Origin: Candidatus Opimibacter iunctus
GTDB taxonomy: Bacteria > Bacteroidota > Bacteroidia > Chitinophagales > Saprospiraceae
DNA length: 64,000 nucleotides
Assembly: GCA_016716665.1 (NCBI GenBank)
Contig: JADJVH010000012.1
Location: forward strand, 1 to 64,000
Reading direction: 5' to 3'
Part shown: positions 1 to 7,275 of the stretch, piece by piece
Layout: every line of letters starts with the position of its first letter
Position numbering within the stretch: position 1 is the stretch's first letter
Notes under the pieces: generated by a model
The model's database searches: none
What the model was told of the DNA's origin: nothing
The model's input: the letters and a program-made list of their open reading frames with translations, nothing else
Made by a program: the position numbers and the translations under genes

Positions 1-807
1 ATCCTGCCGACCCTGGATGATCAGCACAGGACCAGTATATGATTTTAGTTTCTCTGCACAATTAAAATTAATCCTGCGCATATCCTGCCACATGAGTTGA
101 TTGAGGGTGCTATTGCCCTGCGTCAGTCGTTCTGCAATGACTGGTATAAACTTCGGATCCTGCACATACGCAGGAGCCATGTTCCTGCCCCGTGCCAGCC
201 TCACATAGTGACTGGTATCCCCTGCTGCGATCTGTCCATCCCAGTATGCGATCGAATCAAGTTGCGTGGCAGTCAGTTTCGAATTGAAAGACTCCCTGAA
301 GTAACTCAATAATCCAAGGTCTATTCCTCCGGACGAAGACAAGATGATTTTGTCGATACGATCCGGATGCACCGTCGCATACGCACTGGCCAGCATACCA
401 CCAAAGGAATGGCCCAGGATCGACCACTTCTCATATCCCAACTGTTCACGGATACTTTCGATATCACTGATCATCAACGCCATCGTGATCGTCGTACTAT
501 CCACTTTCTTCATCACCGACTTGCCGGTCCCACGCTGGTCATAGATGATGGTTTGAAAATCCTTGGAAAGCGACACCGCCAGCCCTTCAAAGCCGTCACT
601 GTTCATCCCCGGCCCACCATTGATGATCAGCAGGGGCTTGCCACTGCCATAGATCCTGTAGGATATCAGCACATGATCTGATGTGTAGACGATTACATTT
701 TTCTGTCCGGAGAGATGCCCTGCCAGGAGTAACAGGAGTAGCATTGCGGTCATGCCTATACTGCTAGAGGATTTATAGATACTTTTCAAGTTGATGGATT
801 TGATCAT
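1..807 (-). CDS. Alpha/beta-fold hydrolase, proline iminopeptidase-like (3' end outside window)
   Basis: My reading of the minus strand from the ATG at 807 stays open for 269 codons to the window edge, so the C-terminus is missing. The N-terminus (about 35 residues, with a run of leucines ending near HLSGQ) looks like an export signal. NGGPGM resembles the HGGPG oxyanion-hole motif of proline iminopeptidases, followed by DQRGTGKS and the nucleophile elbow GHSFGG. This is the S33 / alpha-beta hydrolase layout; the catalytic Asp and His would lie near or beyond the edge. Substrate is unknown: peptidase, esterase and lactonase members share these motifs. Export to the periplasm is inferred from the signal peptide. 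Confidence 0.8.
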   Translation of the reverse strand, partial: MIKSINLKSIYKSSSSIGMTAMLLLLLLAGHLSGQKNVIVYTSDHVLISYRIYGSGKPLLIINGGPGMNSDGFEGLAVSLSKDFQTIIYDQRGTGKSVMKKVDSTTITMALMISDIESIREQLGYEKWSILGHSFGGMLASAYATVHPDRIDKIILSSSGGIDLGLLSYFRESFNSKLTATQLDSIAYWDGQIAAGDTSHYVRLARGRNMAPAYVQDPKFIPVIAERLTQGNSTLNQLMWQDMRRINFNCAEKLKSYTGPVLIIQGRQD

Positions 808-891
808 GAATGTCGTAATGCAACCCATTAAAAACGCCCCATAAAAATATTTGCTGCCTTGAAACAGAGCCTCTTCTTAATCCATGCCCCT

Positions 892-933
892 ACCAGTTGT
901 AGAGACGCGATTAATCGCGTCTCTACAACTGGT
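892..933. repeat. Perfect 42-bp palindrome, GTAGAGACGCG-core family, copy 1
   Basis: Left arm ACCAGTT + GTAGAGACGCGATT is followed directly by its exact reverse complement, giving a perfect inverted repeat without spacer. The same 28-bp core recurs at 47339-47380 and 49677-49730, but the outer arms differ at each locus while remaining self-complementary. It lies in the 325-bp gap between the divergent hydrolase and cytochrome b genes. Confidence 0.9.
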
Positions 934-950
934 GGCCCATGCCCACCCAT

Positions 951-993
951 CTCACGGTCTCACGCTTCTCACGCTTCTCACGGTCTCACGGTC
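951..993. repeat. Short tandem array (CTCACGGT / TCTCACGCT units)
   Basis: Five or so 8-9 bp units of the form TCTCACGNT. It belongs to the same class of short arrays seen in most intergenic regions of this window. The rest of the gap 808-1132 shows no gene that I can support. Confidence 0.75.
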
Positions 994-1132
994 GCCACAG
1001 ATTTTAAGGACTTTTGTGTCCTTATTTCAGTATCTTAGCTCTCGGTTCAACCCGGACCCTATCCGGTCTGATCATAAAATACAGATTTCTTTGCCCCACA
1101 CCTGCCCGGCCACACCGCCCTGGGAATTGAAT

Positions 1133-1720
1133 ATGAAATATCCTGTTATGAAATCTTCATTGCTGCTCAGGCAGGTGCTACCACTAACACTGCTTTATGT
1201 CCTGATGATCATTACAGTTATCATCATCGATTACGTATTGCATCTCTTGCAGATCGCCTGGGTGGGCAGGCAACTGGGGCTGGTGGGTACACTCTTTATT
1301 GTCTTCTCTTTTATCTATTCCCTACGCAAGCGCAGGATCATCAAGGATGGGTCGCCTAAACAACTCCTCCTGCTGCATGAATACCTCGCCTGGATCGGCT
1401 CCGTCATGTTGCTCGTACATGCCGGCATCCATTTCAATGCGATCCTGCCATGGCTGGCGGTCTACATGCTGCTTCTCAATGTGGCCAGCGGATTTGTAGG
1501 AAAATACCTGCTCAGGAATGCCAGCTCCACACTAACTGAGAGAAAGCGTGAATGGATCAGGTCAGGACTCACTGAGGAAGAAGCAGACAAAAAAGTATTC
1601 CTTGATTCGATCACAGTATCGGCCATGCAACATTGGAGAGTGATCCATCTCCCGATCGCCTACCTCTTTGGCCTCCTCTCTCTCCTGCATATCATCACCG
1701 TCTTAATGTATAGCAAATGA
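1133..1720 (+). CDS. Cytochrome b-like integral membrane protein
   Basis: 195 residues from the ATG at 1133; an upstream extension of the frame would run through the palindrome and tandem array, so I reject it (a second ATG at 1148 is possible). Hydrophobic segments near residues 15-40, 45-65, 80-125 and 165-190 suggest four membrane helices. Histidines lie inside or at the edge of these segments (HEYL, HAGIHF, HWRVIHL, LHII), consistent with bis-His haem b. The stop overlaps the start of the decahaem cytochrome gene (ATGA, 4 bp), so the two are translationally coupled. Inference: a membrane electron-transfer module in which this protein exchanges electrons with quinone and passes them to, or takes them from, the multihaem partner. 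No close family was recognised. Confidence 0.6.
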   Translation: MKYPVMKSSLLLRQVLPLTLLYVLMIITVIIIDYVLHLLQIAWVGRQLGLVGTLFIVFSFIYSLRKRRIIKDGSPKQLLLLHEYLAWIGSVMLLVHAGIHFNAILPWLAVYMLLLNVASGFVGKYLLRNASSTLTERKREWIRSGLTEEEADKKVFLDSITVSAMQHWRVIHLPIAYLFGLLSLLHIITVLMYSK

Positions 1721-2565
1721 AATGGATAGCTGGTATCGGCATCGCATGCGTGATCACCCTTCTCATACTCAGGTATCCTGACAGAATGATCAGTCCCGGA
1801 TATTTGAGCCAGGGACATCAGGACCTCAATCACAATTGCATGTCCTGTCATGCCCCTTTCGGTGGTATCGCAAATGACCGTTGTATCAAATGTCATACGG
1901 TGGGAGAGATCGGCAAAGACTCCCTCCGGGACACAGGGAAGATTGTATTTCATGACAAGCTGATCAGTCAGTCCTGCATCTCCTGCCACACCGATCATGC
2001 CGGCCTCGATCCTGCAACATCAATGAAAGGTTTTAAGCATGACCTGCTTGACGAATCGATCATCAATAAATGCATAGGCTGTCACGCTCAACCCGCCGAT
2101 GCACTCCATACACAAGTGACCACCGACTGTAAAAGCTGCCATGACACCAATACATGGAAACAAAGCGGCCCATTCAATCATGATCAGCTGAAGGCAGAAA
2201 TCAAAAATAATTGCACTGCATGCCACAAATCACCTGATGATGATTTGCATCGACAATCTGTAGAAACTTGCTCGAAATGCCACAGCACCACCCAATGGGT
2301 GCCTTCTACGTTTGCACACAACGATTACTTTGTCCTCGATCGCGACCACAATGCCAAATGCACTGTCTGCCATACCAACAATAATTACACAGCATACACC
2401 TGCTATGGCTGCCACGAACACACTCCCACCGGCATGGCTGCTGAACATAACGAAGAAGGGATCTACAATATCAATGACTGTGTATCCTGCCACAAAAGTG
2501 CTAATGAAGAAGGCGGTGAAAATGGTACTAATTCCGGAGAGGGAGAAGGACATGAGGATGATTAA
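1717..2565 (+). CDS. Decahaem c-type cytochrome, membrane-anchored
   Basis: 282 residues with an N-terminal hydrophobic segment (residues 3-20) that can act as uncleaved anchor, then ten CXXCH haem c-binding motifs (CMSCH, CIKCH, CISCH, CIGCH, CKSCH, CTACH, CSKCH, CTVCH, CYGCH, CVSCH). Additional histidines (HD, HTDH, NH) could serve as distal ligands, as in the cytochrome c3 / c7 type. The C-terminal tail is rich in Glu and Gly. It starts within the stop of the cytochrome b-like gene and probably forms a complex with it on the periplasmic face. Donor and acceptor cannot be read from sequence; haem density (one per about 28 residues) argues for an electron wire rather than an enzyme with a dedicated active site. 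Confidence 0.85.
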   Translation: MKWIAGIGIACVITLLILRYPDRMISPGYLSQGHQDLNHNCMSCHAPFGGIANDRCIKCHTVGEIGKDSLRDTGKIVFHDKLISQSCISCHTDHAGLDPATSMKGFKHDLLDESIINKCIGCHAQPADALHTQVTTDCKSCHDTNTWKQSGPFNHDQLKAEIKNNCTACHKSPDDDLHRQSVETCSKCHSTTQWVPSTFAHNDYFVLDRDHNAKCTVCHTNNNYTAYTCYGCHEHTPTGMAAEHNEEGIYNINDCVSCHKSANEEGGENGTNSGEGEGHEDD

Positions 2566-2786
2566 TATCCAATCATGCAAGCAATTGCTTCGTATATCGA
2601 AGCACATTTAGAGCGAAAAAATAAATGATCAAAGCCACCAGCTACCAGCCACCAGAATATTCACTCCCCATTCCATCATATGCCGAAGCCTTTTCTCAAA
2701 AGAATTTTCCATGGTCGCCTAAGCCTTTGATATGGAATGCTATTCCATTCAAAGTGCGAAGGAGACTTACTGTCTTACTTTCCCCC
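2566..2786. other. Intergenic region with degenerate tandem-repeat debris
   Basis: No gene seen. At 2636-2670 a CCAGCTACCAGCCACCAG stretch followed by ATATTCACTC matches the composite repeat at 20420-20455. An imperfect hairpin with arms TTTGATATGGAAT and ATTCCATTCAAA sits near 2727-2755. Confidence 0.5.
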
Positions 2787-2832
2787 AATAAAAAAGGTCC
2801 TGTCCGCCCTTATTTCAAAGCGTGACAGGACC
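2787..2832 (-). terminator. Intrinsic terminator of the LipL32-like gene
   Basis: On the minus strand GGTCCTGTC pairs with GACAGGACC across a loop of about 19 nt and is followed by TTTTTTATT. It lies 64 bp past the stop of the LipL32-like gene. Confidence 0.75.
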
Positions 2833-2895
2833 ATATCTTTAGCATAGGATGCTAAACGTTTAAATTGCTTATAGCATCTTGCTCTCTGCCCTATG

Positions 2896-3594
2896 CTACT
2901 TATTCACTTGCTTCATCAGCGCATCCAGGCTGGAGGAAATCACTACCCCTGGAATCTTCACCGGTGCGCCTACTTGCGCAACAAATCCACCTTGCACTTC
3001 TCCGGTCTTATACGTTGTAAATCCGATACGGTACAAGCCTACAACCAATGCTTTTACTGGATTGCTGGTCTCACTGGTAATCCGTAACACGGAGTTGTAT
3101 TTGCTTCCTGACGGTTGCGCAGGCAATTCACTGGAGTCGTCATTGCTGCCGAATGAAAACCATTTAGAGGTCTTGCCTTTCATGATGGCATCAGGACTGG
3201 TGACCCCATCTGCTCTTTCGAGCGTGATCCAGGTATCAAAGTAGCTCTTGGTGTCACCGGCATTGGCAGCATAGTCAGCACCGGTAAAATCTGTCTCGAC
3301 AGGCTTCATGCCCTCAGGTATAGGTGAGACCATGCGTATTCCGATTTCCGGAGCAGCTACAGGTACCCACATATAGAGGTAGTAATACTTCTTACCATCC
3401 CTGGTTTCATCAGGGGTAGCACCCGGCTTGATAAATCCAAAATAACTTACCACATCAGAATACGGGACACGGATTTCCTTACCCATCACACTTTTCTTGC
3501 CCAGGTCAGCTCCAAATTTATCCAGCTTCTGGGCATTGGCCACGAGCCCGAGGCCAAAGCAGATCAAACATGTTAAAATGGCTTTTTGTGTCAT
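2896..3594 (-). CDS. LipL32-family secreted surface protein
   Basis: 232 residues with a type I signal peptide ending ANA|Q near residue 21; there is no lipobox Cys, so unlike Leptospira LipL32 it is not a lipoprotein. I match it from memory to LipL32 along its length: PYSDVVSYFGFIKPG, YYLYMWVPVAAPEIGIRMVS, YFDTWITLER, KYNSVLRI and GLYRIGFTTYKTGEVQGGFV align with the corresponding LipL32 blocks. The residues reported for the LipL32 calcium site (D132, T133, D164, D165, Y178) correspond here to D120, T121, D152, D153 and Y166, with identical spacing. LipL32 is the major leptospiral outer-surface protein with matrix-binding activity and no settled function. Monocistronic, with its own terminator. 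Function here unknown; a calcium-dependent extracellular binding role is inference. Confidence 0.88.
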   Translation of the reverse strand: MTQKAILTCLICFGLGLVANAQKLDKFGADLGKKSVMGKEIRVPYSDVVSYFGFIKPGATPDETRDGKKYYYLYMWVPVAAPEIGIRMVSPIPEGMKPVETDFTGADYAANAGDTKSYFDTWITLERADGVTSPDAIMKGKTSKWFSFGSNDDSSELPAQPSGSKYNSVLRITSETSNPVKALVVGLYRIGFTTYKTGEVQGGFVAQVGAPVKIPGVVISSSLDALMKQVNK

Positions 3595-3820
3595 AAAATA
3601 GTTTTGTTTAATTGGTCCTACTCATCTGGCTTTTCAGTGACGCCCCGTTTTTGGTGTGGTGGCTGGACTCCACATAGGGTTTAAATATAAATATTTTCCC
3701 CTGAGTCGACATGTACATTCTATCAGGCGGTGGCTTCAGTTGATTGAAAGGGGATTGGATTTGTTCTTAACGCAAACTTTACATAGGATGAATTCCCTTG
3801 AAAATATATAACTCATCTAC
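3595..3820. other. Intergenic, promoter region of the LipL32-like gene
   Basis: No gene seen. The stretch immediately upstream of 3594 must hold the promoter of the LipL32-like gene, but I see no clear TAnnTTTG box at the right distance. Confidence 0.4.
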
Positions 3821-3888
3821 AGGGATTGAAATCCCTGGCAACAATATCGGCTGTGCCTATGGCACTCTGTTCGCCAGTATTGGCGAAC
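3821..3888. repeat. Dispersed repeat, GGGATTGAAATCCCTGG family, copy 1
   Basis: GGGATTGAAATCCC is followed by TGGCAACAATATCGG, TGTGCCTATGGCAC and TCTGTTCGCC. The same ordered blocks occur at 5271-5334 and, inverted, at 11521-11580. Each copy contains two small palindromes (GGATT..AATCC and GTGCC..GGCAC). Confidence 0.8.
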
Positions 3889-3892
3889 TTTA

Positions 3893-3965
3893 TCTCCTCC
3901 TAGCTCCTAGCTCCTTGCTCCTAGCTCCTTGCTCCTTGCTCCTAGCTCCTTGCTCCTTGTTCCTA
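3893..3965. repeat. Heptamer array CTCCTTG/CTCCTAG abutting a stop codon
   Basis: About ten 7-bp units, CTCCTAG and CTCCTTG alternating. The array begins at the stop codon of the minus-strand peptidase gene: read in its sense direction the sequence is TAG then AACAAGGAGCAAGGAGC and so on. Confidence 0.85.
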
Positions 3966-5199
3966 TCCACATCCCTCTTTCAAAAACTTCTCTAGATCAA
4001 ATACAGGCGGAGGCGGAACACTCCCTATAAAAGTGACCCATTCCTTTTCAAATTGCTCAATGGAGAGCCCATAGATGGATTCAAACTGATCGAAGCCTGC
4101 GTTCCATAGCAATTTCATTTTTTCAACACCATATTTCTCATAGAGGTATTTGAACACGCCTGCAGCCTGGAGATAAGCTATCACATCGCTTTGCACAGCA
4201 AGGGCATCAAAATTCCGGACCAAATCCTGCATCGGAAAAGTGAGGTGATCTTGCAACAACAGGGCATTGATACTATAGATTGGATTGTCGACATAGCAAT
4301 GGTCATCAGCATACACCGCGCTGCCCTCATTGAGCAGTCGGGAATAGGTATATCCCCATTGCTGATTGGCGATCACATGAAAAAGCTCATGCTTTAAACT
4401 GGAGGCCGCTGGCTGAGGAAAAGGAAAAAAGGCAATATCATGCGCCGGATATGCAACCCCTCCCTGTGCACGTATGCCGGTCATCTGTTTCATCATCTTC
4501 TACCGAATTATAGAGCAGGATGTTGATACCCCGATTGTAATGCTCAATATGCAAAATAGACAAGGCCCGCTGCAGTGCTGCCGACAATTCACGCTTGATT
4601 TCTTCCAGATGATTGGCTGCATAGCTATCACCGGAAAAGTAAATCCGGAAGATCTCATGATTGACGGATAGGAATGGCATCGTATCAACCTGGAGATATT
4701 GTTTTGCAAAATTATCCAAGGGATAAAAGACCACGTCATCATTGATATCCGGCACCCTGGTTCTCTCCGCGTACCTGACTTCCATTTTCCTGGCCCTTTC
4801 CTGATTGGAACTGATCTGTGCAAGGACTTTGTTCCACTGAGGGTCCCTATTAAGGCTTACAAAATCAGCATCAGTTTGCATTCGCTCTGCCTCTGTATAC
4901 CCATACTCCTGCCCCAGTACATTAAGGCACTCAAATGCCTCCTTCTTCTGGCCTGCCAGTGCGTACGAACATGCTGCATTATATACCATATCAGCCTTGG
5001 CTACTTCAATACCCCTTTCCACCTCTACCTGGCTTGCAAGTATATAGGTACTGGCGGCTCGCCCATATTGTCCAGCCTGGTATAGTGTATCCGCCTGATG
5101 CGCCAAGTCAATATATCGATAATATTGTGGAAACCCACTTTGGGCTAAGACACCTGTACAAGAGTAGAAAAAGAGTAAAATAAATTGTACAACTTTCAT
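3963..5199 (-). pseudogene. Gluzincin-type metallopeptidase with TPR-like N-terminus, frameshifted
   Basis: Two overlapping minus-strand frames (5199-4438 and 4496-3963) join into one protein of about 411 residues if one base is removed near 4497-4503 (reading SVE-MMKQMTG). The N-terminus has a signal peptide (residues 1-19, ending VLAQ). Residues 30-150 look helical with repeat character (HQADTLYQAGQYGRAASTY, YNAACSYALAGQKKEAFECL). The second half has HELFHV, an HExxH zinc site, followed 18-20 residues later by LLNEGSAVY, where the Glu can be the third ligand, as in peptidase MA-like gluzincins. The break sits just before the active site, so as written no active enzyme can be made. It may be a consensus error like others in this window. 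Confidence 0.75.
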
Positions 5200-5270
5200 A
5201 TATCACTTATTTGATCCCGATCAATAGCTTAATGCAAATATGTAGATTTAATGGCCATGATTCTTTCTCA

Positions 5271-5334
5271 TGGATTGAAATCCCTGGCAACAATATCGGC
5301 CGTGCCTACGGCACTCTGTTCGCCCCAGGTGGCA
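5271..5334. repeat. Dispersed repeat, GGGATTGAAATCCCTGG family, copy 2
   Basis: GGATTGAAATCCCTGGCAAC, AATATCGG, CCGTGCCTACGGCAC and TCTGTTCGCC in the same order as at 3821-3888. It lies upstream of the frameshifted peptidase. Confidence 0.8.
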
Positions 5335-5353
5335 AAGCTTTGTATCTTCATTC

Positions 5354-5485
5354 CTAACTGCTAACTGCTAACTGCTAACTGCTAACTGCTAACTGCTAAC
5401 TGCTAACTGCTAACTGCTAACTGCTAACTGCCTATTGCTCACTGCTCACCGATCACAGATCACAGATCACTGCTCACTGCTCACT
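5354..5485. repeat. Heptamer arrays TAACTGC, GATCACA and TGCTCAC
   Basis: About eleven TAACTGC units (5354-5431), then TGCTCAC, GATCACA and TGCTCAC units to 5485. The last units overlap the end of the minus-strand oxidoreductase gene and supply its final codons (Ser-Glu-Gln) and its TGA stop. Confidence 0.9.
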
Positions 5486-6805
5486 ATCCGCGCTCCATTC
5501 CATAATCTGCTGCTCCATCGCATCCTGAGAAATAAACCGGGTCTGATCATAACACCCCAGGGGATAATTGGCCGTACGAACGAGGCATTTGTTGCAATGA
5601 CTACAAGGGCGGTCAGGAGATGATTTGCCGGCTTTAAACTGGTGGAGCAGGTCTACATTGGCGAGAAGTGGTCGGGCCATGGCAAGCATATCAGCCTTGC
5701 CCTGCTCAAGTGTTTCTTCCATTTCTTTGCGATCCTGGTATCCGCCATTGGAAATAATGGGCAGGCCTGTTGCCTCTTTAAAGCGCCTGGCATCATCAGC
5801 AGAAATAGCCGGGACATACCCCCAGCCTATATTGGCTATCGGGCTCAATAAAAATTCAGGAATGGAATTAAATACAATTGACCTCATCCATGCCTTTGTA
5901 GAAAGATGCCTGTTGCTGTTGTAAAACATCTTCATCTCATGCACCGGAAAGCTACCTGGCGTACCCTTGGGATTGGGAAAACCATATCCCTTGTCAATAT
6001 GAAGGTAATCAATGCCGAGGCCTTTCAATTTGCCGGCAAAGTAAAGGTTGTCTTCTATGGTATTCCCAAAATACCAGTGGTTCAATGGCCATCTGGGCGG
6101 TAACCTCAGGTTGAGTGGCTGGTAATTATAACCAGCTGCTGAAAGCCTGATTCCGATAGGAAAATCATCTCCGACTTTTTTCCTTGCGGCGATGATAATC
6201 TCTTCGAGGAGGCGGAACCGGTTGTCCGCAGAACCGCCATATTTATCCTTTCGGCGGTTGATGCCCGGATTGAGGAACTGGTGTATGATATATCCTTTGC
6301 TGGCTGTGATCTCCAAACCATCTGCGCCTGTCTCACGCACACGCCTTGCCGCTTCTGCAAATTCATTGATGGTGATGTCTATCTCTTCAAGTGACATTGC
6401 CTCATGCAGATTGTGATATCCGTAAAACAAGTCAAACAAGGTGGAAGAAGATTTTGCATCCCCTTTCTGCGACAGCAGGCTGGTATGTGTCGCGCCGCCG
6501 GTATCCCCGATCTGGATGATATACCGGCAATCATACTGATGTACCGCGCGGATAGCCGATGCCAGAGGCTTGACATAACGGTCATCACTGATCTTAGGAT
6601 ATTCCATCGGCGATGTACGGTCATTATTGACACTGATCGTGGCAGATATGATCCCCGCTAAGTCATGTTCCGCAAACCGTTTTTCAAAGTTCTTGAATGC
6701 TGAGGTGACCGTCCCATCGTAGTAGGATGTCCGCCCCCCTATGGAAGACCGCATCACCCTGTTTTTGAATTGAAGGCCTTTGATCTGGAAAGGGTCGAAG
6801 AGCAT
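5474..6805 (-). CDS. NADH:flavin oxidoreductase, old yellow enzyme family
   Basis: 443 residues. N-terminal FDPFQIKGLQFKNRVMRSS is the typical start of the FMN-binding TIM barrel of old yellow enzymes. DGLEITASKGYIIHQFLNP matches the substrate/FMN motif, and the end of the barrel has SNGG plus ADMLAMARPLLAN. The C-terminal CSHCNKC followed by a fourth Cys (GC) resembles the iron-sulfur cysteine cluster of the 2,4-dienoyl-CoA reductase / trimethylamine dehydrogenase subgroup, though the further NAD(P)/FAD domain of those enzymes is absent. It probably reduces an activated C=C bond; the substrate is unknown. Monocistronic. Its last codons and stop lie inside a heptamer array, so the C-terminus may have been remodelled by that repeat. 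Confidence 0.85.
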   Translation of the reverse strand: MLFDPFQIKGLQFKNRVMRSSIGGRTSYYDGTVTSAFKNFEKRFAEHDLAGIISATISVNNDRTSPMEYPKISDDRYVKPLASAIRAVHQYDCRYIIQIGDTGGATHTSLLSQKGDAKSSSTLFDLFYGYHNLHEAMSLEEIDITINEFAEAARRVRETGADGLEITASKGYIIHQFLNPGINRRKDKYGGSADNRFRLLEEIIIAARKKVGDDFPIGIRLSAAGYNYQPLNLRLPPRWPLNHWYFGNTIEDNLYFAGKLKGLGIDYLHIDKGYGFPNPKGTPGSFPVHEMKMFYNSNRHLSTKAWMRSIVFNSIPEFLLSPIANIGWGYVPAISADDARRFKEATGLPIISNGGYQDRKEMEETLEQGKADMLAMARPLLANVDLLHQFKAGKSSPDRPCSHCNKCLVRTANYPLGCYDQTRFISQDAMEQQIMEWSADSEQ

Positions 6806-6928
6806 AAGTGGTGGTTTCTACTGCAAATTAAGCATTACCACATAACCCACTTATCAACTAAACCCGGAATCCTAAAAAAACTCGGCATAACTCTTGCATA
6901 ATACAATCAAGTGAAGTTAGATTAACTC

Positions 6929-6964
6929 ATGATCGTGATATATCATGAACGGGTAGAGGTTTAA
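6929..6964 (+). other. Possible 11-codon leader peptide or small RNA body
   Basis: ATG ATC GTG ATA TAT CAT ... TAA (MIVIYHERVEV) ends 1 bp before a strong intrinsic terminator. The same bases form a CATGAT/ATCATG hairpin. No plus-strand gene lies upstream that would need this terminator, so a short transcript (small RNA or peptide) starting after about 6810 is inferred. The rest of 6806-7275 shows nothing I can name. Confidence 0.3.
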
Positions 6965-6965
6965 G

Positions 6966-6998
6966 AAAAAGGAGGGCATCATGCTCTCCTTTTTTTTT
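6966..6998 (+). terminator. Strong intrinsic terminator without an annotated upstream gene
   Basis: AAAAAGGAGGGC / GCTCTCCTTTTT 12-bp stem with one G-U pair, ATCAT loop, followed by nine T. The nearest gene to the left points the other way. Confidence 0.8.
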
Positions 6999-7214
6999 AC
7001 AAAAAAGCGGCCCTGACAATGTATGGCGTTGGTTGTAACTGCGCCCGCGTGCCTCAGATCAAAAGGAACATGCTTTATGCAATATTATCGTAGCCGTTTT
7101 CCATGGCAACAAGGAGCTTGAATCCTGTCTCTGATTTCTAAAACTCTCTTCCTTACAGCACACACTGATTCTCATTTTCTGCTTTTTGGCTGTTTTTTAA
7201 AAAATCAGGATTAT

Positions 7215-7222
7215 TATCTTTG
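7215..7222 (+). promoter_or_regulatory. Candidate -7 box TATCTTTG
   Basis: Perfect match to the Bacteroidota -7 consensus TAnnTTTG, 54 bp upstream of the esterase start. A TTTG at 7185-7188 is somewhat far (26 bp) for the -33 element. Confidence 0.45.
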
Positions 7223-7275
7223 GTTATCTAAACCTGTGCTGTCCTGCAGGTCACGAGAATAAATAAATCACAAGA

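Noticed and set aside
1040..1085. tRNA-like TTCAACC context
   Set aside because: No acceptor stem or anticodon arm could be folded; no tRNA found elsewhere in the window by eye.
884..1132. 83-residue N-terminal extension of the cytochrome b-like protein
   Set aside because: It would translate the palindrome and the TCTCACG array; the ATG at 1133 gives a normal membrane protein.
2896..3594. LipL32-like protein as a lipoprotein
   Set aside because: No lipobox Cys at the signal cleavage region; ANA-Q fits signal peptidase I.
4438..4503. Programmed ribosomal frameshift in the peptidase gene
   Set aside because: No slippery heptamer or downstream pseudoknot seen, and eight other genes show single-base breaks, so an error or mutation is simpler.
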